From Anabaena sp. PCC 7108 (GTDB taxonomy: Bacteria; Cyanobacteriota; Cyanobacteriia; Cyanobacteriales; Nostocaceae): a DNA stretch of 64,000 nt. The stretch spans positions 3,853,727 through 3,917,726 of the forward strand of contig NZ_KB235896.1 of assembly GCF_000332135.1 (NCBI RefSeq), given 5' to 3'. The notes under the pieces were generated by a model that did not search any database, was not told where the DNA came from, and was given only the letters and a program-made list of their open reading frames with translations. The position numbers and the translations under genes were made by a program. This document shows, piece after piece, positions 1-8,345 of the stretch; within the stretch, counting starts at the first letter, position 1; every line of letters begins with the position of its first letter.

Positions 1-1
1 A

Positions 2-76
2 AACGAAATAGATGAGATATTCGGATATATTGTGATGTCAAGGAGGAATTTGCCCATGAACGCTGATGCCCCATAG
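2..76 (+). CDS. 3' end of a gene entering from the left (unrecognised)
   Basis: An open frame runs from the window edge to a TAG at 74-76 and would encode a tail ending in MSRRNLPMNADAP. Too little is present to name a family. It could be chance reading frame. The sequence aaggagg at 41-47 followed by an ATG at 56 looks like a ribosome binding site, but that ATG opens only a six-codon frame in the same phase, so I read it as part of this tail rather than a separate gene. Confidence 0.25.
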   Translation, partial: NEIDEIFGYIVMSRRNLPMNADAP

Positions 77-217
77 GGCGTATGCTGGTAAAACATTTGG
101 CAAATGCCGAATTCTTCCTCAACATAATCTAAATAATTATACTTTTGGCAATCTTGCCCAAGTCCATGACATATCCCTTATCAAAACAGCCCCTGTGAGG
201 AGTTATTTGCTAGTGCC

Positions 218-877
218 ATGTTTATTCTCAAACGCCAGGATGTTGAAATATCAAGTATTCAGCACCCAACGCGGGATCAGCAGGTGCCGATCCTCCATTA
301 TCAAGGGCAAACCTTTCGCCTGATAAGTGTCTTCAAAGCTAGTCAAGAGATTGAAGCTAAAGCTTTATGGAGATCCCTTACCGACAATCGTGGTAAAGCC
401 TGTGTGCTGCTTGAGGAACCGGAACGCTATAGTGTCTGGGGTAAAATCCGCTTAGAACAGATAGACAATGACACTGGTAGCCATAGCAACACGGAAATTT
501 TAGCCTTAGCTAGTATTTTATTGCTACAAGCCGTTTATCTAGACATTGAGGATTTATTAGGTAATCGGCAAGCCAGCTTGTTTGAAAAAGACATAACAGG
601 AATACTACAGCAAAAGCAATTTCCCCAGATATCTTCCTCAGAGTCAGTTAAATCCTTACTAACTGTTGATCCTACACAAATGACAAAATTGCCTTCTTGG
701 CAAGAAACTCATGTGATTATTCTCCTGGAAGAACTCCATCGACTAGGAAAAACATATTTTGGTGATACTAATTTTGCCCGTCAATTAAAGGATCGATTAC
801 AGGATATGCCAGAAGAAGAACAATTAGTGTTTATCGGTTGGTTAAGTCAATCTCCGCTAAGTAAACTTTGGCAGTAA
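218..877 (+). CDS. Conserved cyanobacterial hypothetical protein (Npun_F0813-like)
   Basis: Encodes 219 aa with no signal peptide or membrane segment. The first ~85 residues are mixed beta/alpha, and the rest is largely helical, ending in EEEQLVFIGWLSQSPLSKLW. I associate this with a cyanobacteria-specific family of unknown function (Npun_F0813-like) from memory of the sequence style; no catalytic motif is visible. ATG at 218 is the first in-frame methionine that keeps the folded part intact. The gene stands alone, with about 250 bp before the next. Function unknown. Confidence 0.7.
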   Translation: MFILKRQDVEISSIQHPTRDQQVPILHYQGQTFRLISVFKASQEIEAKALWRSLTDNRGKACVLLEEPERYSVWGKIRLEQIDNDTGSHSNTEILALASILLLQAVYLDIEDLLGNRQASLFEKDITGILQQKQFPQISSSESVKSLLTVDPTQMTKLPSWQETHVIILLEELHRLGKTYFGDTNFARQLKDRLQDMPEEEQLVFIGWLSQSPLSKLWQ

Positions 878-1130
878 GTAGGCAAAATTAAACATAACTA
901 TGTGAAGAAAAATTAACTTTGCTCAAACCTTCTTCCCTCTTGCCTTCTGCCTTACCCTCATAATAAATATTCACGCCCACCTAACTTAGCATGGATATTA
1001 TTTGATCACGAACCATCCATTAGCACTTGCTTTCGGTGTTAAATTGTGTAAGACCTGATAGGTGAACTCCTGATCACACAATCAATTACGCCCAAAATAT
1101 TGCTAGAGTGCATTTACTTAGTTGAGACCT

Positions 1131-2009
1131 ATGAGTAACTCTTACAACAATTCATACCCTTCCAAGTCCATTTTTACTACTCAAAACATCATCTTAGTTA
1201 GCATGGGCTGGGCTTTACTAGCGCTGCTATATTTTTTGTTGTTTAGTGCTAAAATTCCCGGACCAAATAACACAGAAATCCGTGAAGATTGGTATGTGTT
1301 GGGGACAAATATTTTTGAAGCTGCGGCTTACTTGGGTGCAGGTGTCTTATGCTTAAGAAACTGGCGGAGTAGCCAAATTGTCAGTAGTAGAAAGGTTTGG
1401 CTTTTAATAGGTTTAGGTATGCTTGCCTATTTCATTGGAGGAATATTTTTCGGTTATACAGAAATAATCTTAAAGCAAGACCCAGAAGTATCGCTAGGGG
1501 ATGTGTTTTTTGTAATGACCTATCTGTTTCTAGGCATAGGTATGGCTTTAGCTTTGTTCTCCAGACGAATCAATCTAGAAAAATGGCAATGGCTAATTGT
1601 CGCGTCAGTTGGAGGGCTAGGCAGTTTTGTCGCCTGGTTGATTTCTCCGCAAACAAAAGCGCCTTCAGTGGAACTAGAGCCGATAGTTGAGCAACTAGCC
1701 TTTGTTCTCAATTGGTTTTATGTAGTTAGTGATGTGCTGCTGTTAATTATCGCCACAATTATGCTGCTGGCTTTCTGGGGAGGGAAAGTTTCTCTATCCT
1801 GGAGAATGATTGCAGCGGCGGCATTTTCGCTATACATTGCAGATATGTGGTTTAAATACGCCACTAATTATCTTCCCGATTACCAAAGTGGAGACATCCT
1901 AGAAGTATTTTGGGTTTTTAGTGGAGTGTTATTTGGTATGGGCGCTGCTTTAGAATACGAAGCATCATTGAGCCTCAAGCGACGTACCAGTGGACGCAAA
2001 CGAACTTAA
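1131..2009 (+). CDS. Multipass integral membrane protein, function unknown
   Basis: Encodes 292 aa from ATG 1131; a TTG nine bases upstream would add MRP but is less likely. A short Ser/Asn-rich head is followed by roughly eight hydrophobic helices, for example IILVSMGWALLALLYFLL near residues 20-37, and a basic tail (LKRRTSGRKRT) that should sit in the cytoplasm. No enzymatic or transport signature is recognisable. The stop lies 6 bp from the start of the HTH gene downstream, so the two are probably co-transcribed. Confidence 0.7.
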   Translation: MSNSYNNSYPSKSIFTTQNIILVSMGWALLALLYFLLFSAKIPGPNNTEIREDWYVLGTNIFEAAAYLGAGVLCLRNWRSSQIVSSRKVWLLIGLGMLAYFIGGIFFGYTEIILKQDPEVSLGDVFFVMTYLFLGIGMALALFSRRINLEKWQWLIVASVGGLGSFVAWLISPQTKAPSVELEPIVEQLAFVLNWFYVVSDVLLLIIATIMLLAFWGGKVSLSWRMIAAAAFSLYIADMWFKYATNYLPDYQSGDILEVFWVFSGVLFGMGAALEYEASLSLKRRTSGRKRT

Positions 2010-2015
2010 CAAAAT

Positions 2016-3020
2016 TTGGTGTCTACCGTGAGAAAATTAACAGATTCTGACAAACAAGAAATTCTCAAGTTATATAGAGAGACTGCCGAAACGACCTCGA
2101 CTCTGGCAGAGCGGTATGGTGTCAGCAACTCAACAATTAGCCGACTGCTCAAAAGTACCTTACCAGAAGAAGAGTATGAATACCTCGTTTCTTTAAAACG
2201 TGCTGCTAGAACCCCTGAAGGCAGAGCGCAGGTAAGCTATGAGCAGTTACCTCTATTGAGTCAACCAGAACTAGAAACCGAAGCATTCAGCAGCCATAGC
2301 CCTAGCTTGGAGTTTCCCAAGGTTGAACCACAACAGCCAGTCATAGAAGAAGTATCTGAGTCCGAACCAGGAACTCAACCAATTCCGGCTATTAGAAGGG
2401 TGAAAACACGCTCCTCAGCGGTGGAAAAACCTAAACCAGTAGTCAAGGAAATAGAAATCGTCAGACACAAGTTGTCAGAACCCAAGCCCCTAGAAATTCC
2501 CAGTCTACCTAAATTGGTGCTAGACGATGAACATCCAGTAGTAACCGCCATAGATGATGATATCTTTGACGAGGACTTGCTAGATGAGTCTGATGATTTG
2601 GACGATTTAGATGAGGATTTTGAGGACGACGAGGAAGACTTTGAGGACGACGACTTTGAGGAAGTACAACCTTTAGTGGCCAAACGCAGACCAGGGGAAG
2701 CACCAGTTCAAGTTTTACCATTGTCGGTGGCACATTTGCCGAAAACTTGTTATTTGGTCATTGACCGCTCTGCGGAATTAATCACCAGACCACTTAAGGA
2801 TTTTGGTGACCTAGGTCCAATTCCCACCATTGAAACTCAACAAAAAACGCTGCCAGTATTTGATAACCACAGAGTAGCCAAGCGCTTTTCTACTAAGCGC
2901 GATCGCGTGATTAAAGTTCCCGACAGTAGAATGTTACACAAGGCTAGTACTCATCTACAAGCTAAAGGTATCACTCGACTGTTGATTGATGGTCAGGTTT
3001 ACTCTCTGTCGCTGCTTTAA
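2016..3020 (+). CDS. Helix-turn-helix protein with long acidic tract
   Basis: Encodes about 334 aa. Residues ~7-55 form a homeodomain-like HTH of the transposase/resolvase type (KQEILKLYRE, then TLAERYGVSNSTISRLL). A Pro/Glu-rich linker follows, then an almost purely Asp/Glu stretch at about 172-205, and a folded C-terminal part of ~100 residues ending LLIDGQVYSLSLL. The start is a TTG at 2016 or a GTG at 2019; no ATG is available nearby. It follows the membrane protein by 6 bp. The HTH implies DNA binding, but nothing shows a recombinase active site, so I read it as a regulator or nucleoid-associated protein rather than a transposase. Confidence 0.7.
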   Translation: MVSTVRKLTDSDKQEILKLYRETAETTSTLAERYGVSNSTISRLLKSTLPEEEYEYLVSLKRAARTPEGRAQVSYEQLPLLSQPELETEAFSSHSPSLEFPKVEPQQPVIEEVSESEPGTQPIPAIRRVKTRSSAVEKPKPVVKEIEIVRHKLSEPKPLEIPSLPKLVLDDEHPVVTAIDDDIFDEDLLDESDDLDDLDEDFEDDEEDFEDDDFEEVQPLVAKRRPGEAPVQVLPLSVAHLPKTCYLVIDRSAELITRPLKDFGDLGPIPTIETQQKTLPVFDNHRVAKRFSTKRDRVIKVPDSRMLHKASTHLQAKGITRLLIDGQVYSLSLL

Positions 3021-3039
3021 AGCAGATGTAAATCGCTCT

Positions 3040-3210
3040 TTGGGGCAGGGGGCAGGAGGCAGGGGGCAGGGGGCAGGGAGAAAGAGGGTTTTAATCTACT
3101 TAATTGCTGATTAAACAAACTCTCCGCGTCACCCCATCTCCGCGTCACCCCATCTCCGCGTCCCCGCGTCACCCCATCTCCGCGTCTCCGCGTCTCCTCC
3201 TCTTTGCGTC
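3040..3210 (+). repeat. Composite G-rich then C-rich short tandem repeat block
   Basis: Positions 3040-3080 are iterations of a GGCAGGG-type heptamer. After a 40-bp spacer, 3121-3210 repeat units of the form CCCCATCTCCGCGTC. This is the class of short tandemly repeated sequence common between genes of filamentous cyanobacteria. The rest of the 460-bp gap up to 3480 is AT-rich with no gene. Confidence 0.8.
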
Positions 3211-3480
3211 TTGAGCATCAACCCGGACAATATTTTTGCTGATGTTAGCATGATTCAATTTCAATCAAAATTTTCCAAACTTAAATTTAAAATCTGGAAT
3301 TAGAGGATATAGCTGTGCAATTATAACTACGGGGGCAAAAATTTGCTGACTCACTTAATCCTCAATAGATTGCATCAATAGCAACCAGGATTTCAGCAAA
3401 TATAAAAATTATCTGGAACATTTTTACCGGATATTCGACCTGTAATTTAACAGTAAAACTTCTAAAATGTGGTCAAGATT

Positions 3481-4017
3481 ATGAAAAGCTTACTCAAGTC
3501 TTTTATCGCTATTTCTGCCTTATCTACCTTAGTAATTACTCCTGTATTTTTCAACGCTGGCAAAGCATCTGCCGAAACACAAAAGGGTACTGATGCTAGT
3601 TATATTGGTGCTGGTGTGGCAGCTGGTGTTACCAATGGTGGAAAAAGCGGTGATGCTGCTACCTTGGGGGGTAATATCACAGGAAGAGTGAAGTTGGGAA
3701 ATACTCCTTTCTCTGCCCGTGGTAATGTCCTTTGGGGCGATGAAACAACTGCTATCATTCCCGAAGTTTCCGTAGACGTTCCTATTGCTAATAAAACAAA
3801 TGCCTTTTTGACTGGTGGTTATTCTTTTGTTGAAAAAGATGGCAAACCTACACCTTTGGGTAATAGAGATGCTGTAGTTGTTGGTGCTGGGGTAGAATCA
3901 GAAGTAGGGAAAAACTTCCTCGTCTACACTAATGCCAAAGTTGGATTAGGTGCTTACCAAAATAGTGATGCTTCTGCTGTTAGCATCAATGGTGGTATCG
4001 GCTATAGCTTTAAGTAG
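3481..4017 (+). CDS. Small outer-membrane beta-barrel-like protein
   Basis: Encodes 178 aa from ATG 3481; a GTG at 3469 would only prepend four residues to the signal peptide. Residues 1-~31 are a Sec signal (KSLLKSFIAISALSTLVI, then GKASAET). The mature part is Gly/Ala/Val-rich with alternating hydrophobic strands and ends in GIGYSFK, an aromatic close to the C terminus as in outer-membrane barrels. It is short, so probably an eight-strand barrel. The gene stands alone and a hairpin follows at 4205. Exact family not recognised. Confidence 0.65.
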   Translation: MKSLLKSFIAISALSTLVITPVFFNAGKASAETQKGTDASYIGAGVAAGVTNGGKSGDAATLGGNITGRVKLGNTPFSARGNVLWGDETTAIIPEVSVDVPIANKTNAFLTGGYSFVEKDGKPTPLGNRDAVVVGAGVESEVGKNFLVYTNAKVGLGAYQNSDASAVSINGGIGYSFK

Positions 4018-4204
4018 AAAGTTACCTGAACTACTAACTTTTTCGGAGGGAGGAAAAAAATTGAAGGTTGAGACTGATACAATAAACTCAGTGAGTTGGT
4101 GCAATTCCATCTAATAGCTGCTGTTGGCATCAATCATAGATATCTCTATATGTCAACAAGTAAGAATAAAACTATGTCGTGTTTAATTACACCTATTTAC
4201 TGCC

Positions 4205-4251
4205 ATGCTGGTTTTGTTCAGTGTTAGATCACTGATAAAGCCAGCATTTTA
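4205..4251 (+). terminator. Stem-loop followed by a T run
   Basis: The arms atgctgg (4205-4211) and ccagcat (4241-4247) pair, with an inner CAGTG/CACTG stem, and the right arm is followed by TTTT. This fits a Rho-independent terminator for the beta-barrel gene about 190 bp upstream. The rest of the gap to 4378 holds no gene. Confidence 0.55.
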
Positions 4252-4378
4252 CCGTGTTAAGATAAAATTATTCTTCATAATTACGACCGAAATTTCGGTG
4301 TTTTAATAGCTGAATAGGTACTGTAAAATTGCTAATTCGGCTCTAACTGATGCATTATTGACAAACATAACTACTGTA

Positions 4379-6292
4379 ATGGTTAACTCTGCTGCTTCCC
4401 CTCTCACAAACCGCAAACCTTCCAAAGTAGAAGGTATCAAAGAAAATAGTAATTTTTTGCGTGAACCTGTAGCCACTGAGATACTTCAGGATACAACTCA
4501 TTTTAGTGAAGATGCCATACAAATTCTGAAGTTTCACGGATCTTATCAACAGGATAACCGTGATAACCGTGCTAAGGGACAAGAAAAAGATTACCAAATG
4601 ATGCTAAGGACAAAAAATCCGGGTGGGTTTGTACCCCCTGAGCTTTATTTGGCTTTAGACAAGCTGGCTGATGAATATGGTAATCATACGTTAAGAGCTA
4701 CTACCCGCCAAGGTTTTCAGCTACATGGGATTTTGAAAAAGAATCTCAAGAATGCGATCGCTACAATTGTCAAAAATCTAGGTTCAACTTTGGGTGCTTG
4801 TGGTGACATCAACCGCAACGTTATGGCTCCCCCTGCCCCATTTAAGAATCGCCCAGAATATCAGTATGCTTGGGAATATGCCCAAAATATTGCTGATTTG
4901 CTCTCCCCCCAAACCGGCGCTTATTATGAAATTTGGTTAGATGGTGAAAAAGCCATTAGCGCGGAAGAACATCCAGAAGTGAAAGCCGCCAGGGAACGAA
5001 ATGGTCATGGTACTATTGTCCATAATAATGAGGAACCAATTTATGGTACTCACTATATGCCCCGCAAATTTAAAGTTTGCGTCACGGTTCCCGGTGATAA
5101 TTCCGTTGATTTGTATTCCCAAGATTTGACTTTGGTAGTGATGACCAATAAAAAAGGTGAACTCCAAGGTTTTAATGTTTTTGCGGGTGGTGGTTTAGGA
5201 AGAACCCACAATAAAGAAGAAACTTTTGCGCGAATAGCCGACCCAATTTGCTATGTAGCCAAAGATGATGTTTATGATTTAGTTAAAGCCATTGTTGCCA
5301 CTCAAAGAGATTATGGCGATCGCACCGACCGTCGTCACGCCAGATTAAAATATTTAATCAATGATTGGGGTGTGGACAAATTCCGTACTCAAGTTGAAGA
5401 ATACTTTGGTAAAGCAGTCGAACCTTTTAAACAATTACCCAAATTCAAATATCAAGATTATCTAGGCTGGAATGAACAAGGTGACGGTAAGCTATTTTTA
5501 GGAATTTCCATCGATAATGGTCGGGTAAAAGATGAAGGTTCCTTTCAACTCAAAACCGCTTTGCGGGAAATTGTGGAAAGATTTAACTTACCAATTCGTC
5601 TCACAGGCAACCACAACGTCATTTTTTACGACATTGCACCAGAGAACAAAGAAGCAATTCAAGAAATTTTAGACATTCGCGGCGTTGTCTCTGACCCTGG
5701 TAAAATTGAACCGTTAACACGGTTTGCTATGGCTTGTCCCGCTTTACCTACCTGCGGTTTAGCGATTACAGAATCAGAAAGAGCAATTCCCGGAATTTTA
5801 GAAAGAATTCGTAACCTATTAGATAAATTAGGTTTACAAAAAGACCATTTTGTGGTCAGGATGACTGGTTGCCCTAACGGTTGCGCTCGTCCTTATATGG
5901 CAGAATTAGGTTTTGTGGGTAGCGCACCAGAATCTTACCAAGTTTGGTTAGGTGGTTCACCAGATCAAACACGCTTGGCGCAACCTATCATTGAAAAGCT
6001 GCATGACAATGATATAGAAAGCTTTTTAGAGCCGATTTTTGTCTTTTTTAAGAAATCACGGAAAGGTAAAGAGGTTTTTGGTGATTTTTGCGACAGAATT
6101 GGTTTTGATGCTATCCGCGAATTTTCAGATACCTATACACCTGGAACTCCTACCAGTAGTGGTAAATCACGTCATCGGGTGAGCTTGCGTGATGATGTTT
6201 ATTTACATCTAAAAGAAACGGCTGAAAAACAAGATCGGCCTATGACTGATTTGGTACATGAAGCTTTGGATAAGTATTTCCAAAGTCTATAG
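4379..6292 (+). CDS. sir: Ferredoxin-dependent assimilatory sulfite reductase
   Basis: Encodes 637 aa from ATG 4379; a TTG at 4358 would add seven residues. It reduces sulfite to sulfide with six electrons from ferredoxin, in the cytoplasm. Two nitrite/sulfite reductase ferredoxin-like half domains are present, and the cysteines for the siroheme-coupled 4Fe-4S cluster are intact: C453-x5-C459 (ACPALPTCG) and C498-x3-C502 (TGCPNGCAR). The enzyme core ends near residue 590. The last ~39 residues ([20 protein letters not shown] onward) look like a ribbon-helix-helix/CopG DNA-binding fold, which is not part of the catalytic core. Monocistronic, with a hairpin directly after the stop. Confidence 0.93.
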   Translation: MVNSAASPLTNRKPSKVEGIKENSNFLREPVATEILQDTTHFSEDAIQILKFHGSYQQDNRDNRAKGQEKDYQMMLRTKNPGGFVPPELYLALDKLADEYGNHTLRATTRQGFQLHGILKKNLKNAIATIVKNLGSTLGACGDINRNVMAPPAPFKNRPEYQYAWEYAQNIADLLSPQTGAYYEIWLDGEKAISAEEHPEVKAARERNGHGTIVHNNEEPIYGTHYMPRKFKVCVTVPGDNSVDLYSQDLTLVVMTNKKGELQGFNVFAGGGLGRTHNKEETFARIADPICYVAKDDVYDLVKAIVATQRDYGDRTDRRHARLKYLINDWGVDKFRTQVEEYFGKAVEPFKQLPKFKYQDYLGWNEQGDGKLFLGISIDNGRVKDEGSFQLKTALREIVERFNLPIRLTGNHNVIFYDIAPENKEAIQEILDIRGVVSDPGKIEPLTRFAMACPALPTCGLAITESERAIPGILERIRNLLDKLGLQKDHFVVRMTGCPNGCARPYMAELGFVGSAPESYQVWLGGSPDQTRLAQPIIEKLHDNDIESFLEPIFVFFKKSRKGKEVFGDFCDRIGFDAIREFSDTYTPGTPTSSGKSRHRVSLRDDVYLHLKETAEKQDRPMTDLVHEALDKYFQSL

Positions 6293-6297
6293 GATAT

Positions 6298-6345
6298 TCT
6301 CACGCAAAGGCGCTAAGACGCAAAGTTTTTAGTTTTTGCGTGAGA
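6298..6345 (+). terminator. Inverted repeat after sulfite reductase
   Basis: Arms TCTCACGCAAA (6298-6308) and TTTGCGTGAGA (6335-6345) are perfectly complementary over 11 bp and lie 5 bp after the sir stop. The loop carries CGCAAAG-type repeat units found elsewhere in such genomes. It can act as a terminator or transcript stabiliser; there is no strong T run. Confidence 0.5.
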
Positions 6346-6374
6346 TTTACAAGCAATGTTAAATCTTACATAAC

Positions 6375-6574
6375 TAGGACTTACGCACTGTACGAATCTG
6401 CCATGATGTGAATGAACGAAATTGCGTCGTTTTCGCCTTTGGGAATAACTTATTGAGTAAGGTGCGTCAGATAGAGAGAATCTGTTTTTTGTGAAAATAT
6501 CGTGTCTGACGCACCCTACAAGAAATATAATTCATATTACATATTTGAGGAATCTTGTCAATGCGTAAGTCCTA
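6375..6574. mobile_element. 200-bp MITE with 13-bp terminal inverted repeats
   Basis: The left end taggacttacgca (6375-6387) is the exact reverse complement of the right end tgcgtaagtccta (6562-6574). Both ends are flanked by the same pentamer ATAAC (6370-6374 and 6575-6579), a target-site duplication. No transposase is encoded; the only open frame inside is short and without homology. An internal dyad ggtgcgtcaga/tctgacgcacc is also present. It is a non-autonomous element that would need a transposase elsewhere in the genome. Confidence 0.85.
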
Positions 6575-6975
6575 ATAACTTACAGCAAACATCTCTAAAA
6601 CTCTGTGTCCTCTGCGGTTCGTTACAATTAAGACACAAAGGACACGAAGAAAATAAGGGAGAGGAAATTTTCTGTAAAATCTTGGTTAAGACTTGACAAG
6701 ACGAAAATTTTGTTTTATGCTCTATGTTAGAGGTGGAAAAGAGTGCGCCTATATATAACAGGTTTTTAATTATTACTAATTATTAACATTATTATTTGCG
6801 ATCGCATCCTGTAAATCTTTAAAATGAAGAAATTTTGAATAGTAATTATTTCCCTGATGCGTTTGTCTGAATCAGGATTTATAGGGTGGGGAATTGGTAA
6901 TTGCGAAAATGCTATAAACCAATCATCTAAAGAACATCATAAAACGACATTTTTATTTAAAATATCCCAACTTCC

Positions 6976-7140
6976 AAAAATCACCACTTCCCGAAAAACC
7001 ATCATTCAATCACATCCTGAAAATCCTTAAATCCTGGAAATCCTGATTCAGACACAAAAAATCACCACTTCCCGAAAAACCATCATTCAATCACATCCTG
7101 AAAATCCTTAAATCCTGGAAATCCTGATTCAGACACAAAA
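6976..7140. repeat. 81-bp perfect tandem duplication
   Basis: The unit beginning aaaaatcaccacttcccg spans 6976-7056 and is repeated at 7057-7137 with no difference that I can see. The unit ends in aaatcctgattcagac, and the reverse complement of this end occurs once more at 6865-6880. No gene is present between 6575 and 7378. It is not a CRISPR: there are only two units and no spacers. Confidence 0.85.
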
Positions 7141-7259
7141 GGTTTTTGTGTAAGTTGTGTTTTGAGAACTTGGAAAGTTGAGAATACGTTATATATTGGC
7201 GCACACTTTCTCACTCATAACATAAGGATAATAGAAGTTATGATTTTTGTCAAAGGTTT

Positions 7260-7324
7260 AGATCCCCGACTTCTGTAAGAAATTCATAGTTTGATGAGAA
7301 AATATTGTTAGAAGTCGGGGATCT
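7260..7324. repeat. 65-bp dyad with 15-bp arms
   Basis: agatccccgacttct (7260-7274) is the exact reverse complement of agaagtcggggatct (7310-7324), separated by 35 bp. It lies downstream of the carbonic anhydrase gene on its strand, so it may terminate that transcript. It also resembles dispersed GATCCCCGACTT repeats of filamentous cyanobacteria. Confidence 0.7.
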
Positions 7325-7378
7325 GGAGAATAGTCTGAATCTGGATGTGGTTGATTAGTTTTTTAAAGAATTGAGTAT

Positions 7379-8167
7379 TTATTGTTCGTGAAATTCAATT
7401 CTTCTACCATTTACAGGTTGTACTGGCCGGGCATTCACTTGATATAAACTTTGGAAAGCTTCAATCTGTTCTTCTGAAACCTGAATTGGTTTTGTTAATA
7501 CATTCCATTTTACACTTTCACTACATGGTGGTGTAGTTAGTGAGCCACTGTAGCTGAAAAAAGTTTTATTATTAGGTAATAAATTGGCAGCATTAATCAT
7601 CGAACTTTTGACAATATTGGTTTTTCCTACCGTGGGAATATGTTGCCAAATCTGCTCAATTAATTGATTAGCTGCACCTTTTTCCATCATTATTCCCACA
7701 ACTGCTAATTGCTTTTTAGCATTGCGGTGTACCAAGTGCATTTCCAGCGCCGAAGCTTTACCATTAATAGTATGTTCACTTGGTGTGTGAAAATGAAACT
7801 GAAGCAGTTCATATTCTTCACCATTGATTTTAATAGTGCTACCTGGTTGGTAATTTACTTGGATAGTATTACCATTATTAACAACTGATAACGGTGTTGG
7901 TTTATAGTTAAACTCAATATTTGCAGGACTTCCCTTGACAGCATCATTAATATTAATGGGAGATTGATCTCTTCCTAGTTCACACAGAGAAAATTCACTA
8001 TTTAGTTGTCCCCATTGAGTAGGATTACCTGCACCACCATAACTCCAATGTGGTGTCTTGTCCTCAGCTAAGACTTGTGTGGAAAATACAGCCATACCTA
8101 TACAAGATGTGACTATAAACAGAAAATTTCTAAACACAAGATTTTTGATGCTCACACTGATGTTCAT
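7379..8167 (-). CDS. Alpha-class carbonic anhydrase, exported
   Basis: Encodes 262 aa from the ATG at 8165-8167; an upstream in-frame start at 8224 would put 19 extra residues before the signal peptide and is unlikely. Residues 1-~34 are a Sec signal ending near VLAED. It interconverts CO2 and bicarbonate, probably in the periplasm. The zinc ligands are H125 and H127 in FHFHTPSEH and H144 in EMHLVHR, and the substrate pocket SLTTPPCSE is present. C62 and the cysteine of PPCSE can form the family's disulfide. Monocistronic. Relevant to inorganic carbon supply, though alpha-CAs are not universal in cyanobacteria. Confidence 0.92.
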   Translation of the reverse strand: MNISVSIKNLVFRNFLFIVTSCIGMAVFSTQVLAEDKTPHWSYGGAGNPTQWGQLNSEFSLCELGRDQSPININDAVKGSPANIEFNYKPTPLSVVNNGNTIQVNYQPGSTIKINGEEYELLQFHFHTPSEHTINGKASALEMHLVHRNAKKQLAVVGIMMEKGAANQLIEQIWQHIPTVGKTNIVKSSMINAANLLPNNKTFFSYSGSLTTPPCSESVKWNVLTKPIQVSEEQIEAFQSLYQVNARPVQPVNGRRIEFHEQ

Positions 8168-8345
8168 AATGCTAATATCTATACTTTCCAAAAAGTATAA
8201 CATCCAAAAACAGATTTTAGACATCGGCCTTTCTTTAAATATGCGTTCGCCCTACCTTGTAGAGACTTTCTTGCTCGTAAAAGCCTGACTAAGGCTATAT
8301 ATCTTAGATTCAAGAATTCCAGCGGCTACAGATATGAGAGGTCAA

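Noticed and set aside
2016-2200. HTH protein as an active transposase
   Set aside because: Only the HTH resembles transposases; there is no catalytic domain, terminal repeat or target duplication around the gene.
2375-2683. 102-codon minus-strand frame, Ser/Lys rich
   Set aside because: It is the antisense of the Asp/Glu tract of the HTH gene; its serine runs come from that composition.
6502-6696. 64-codon plus-strand frame
   Set aside because: It starts inside the MITE and continues into repeat sequence; no coding character.
6976-7140. Possible CRISPR array
   Set aside because: Two directly abutting 81-bp units with no spacers; a simple tandem duplication.
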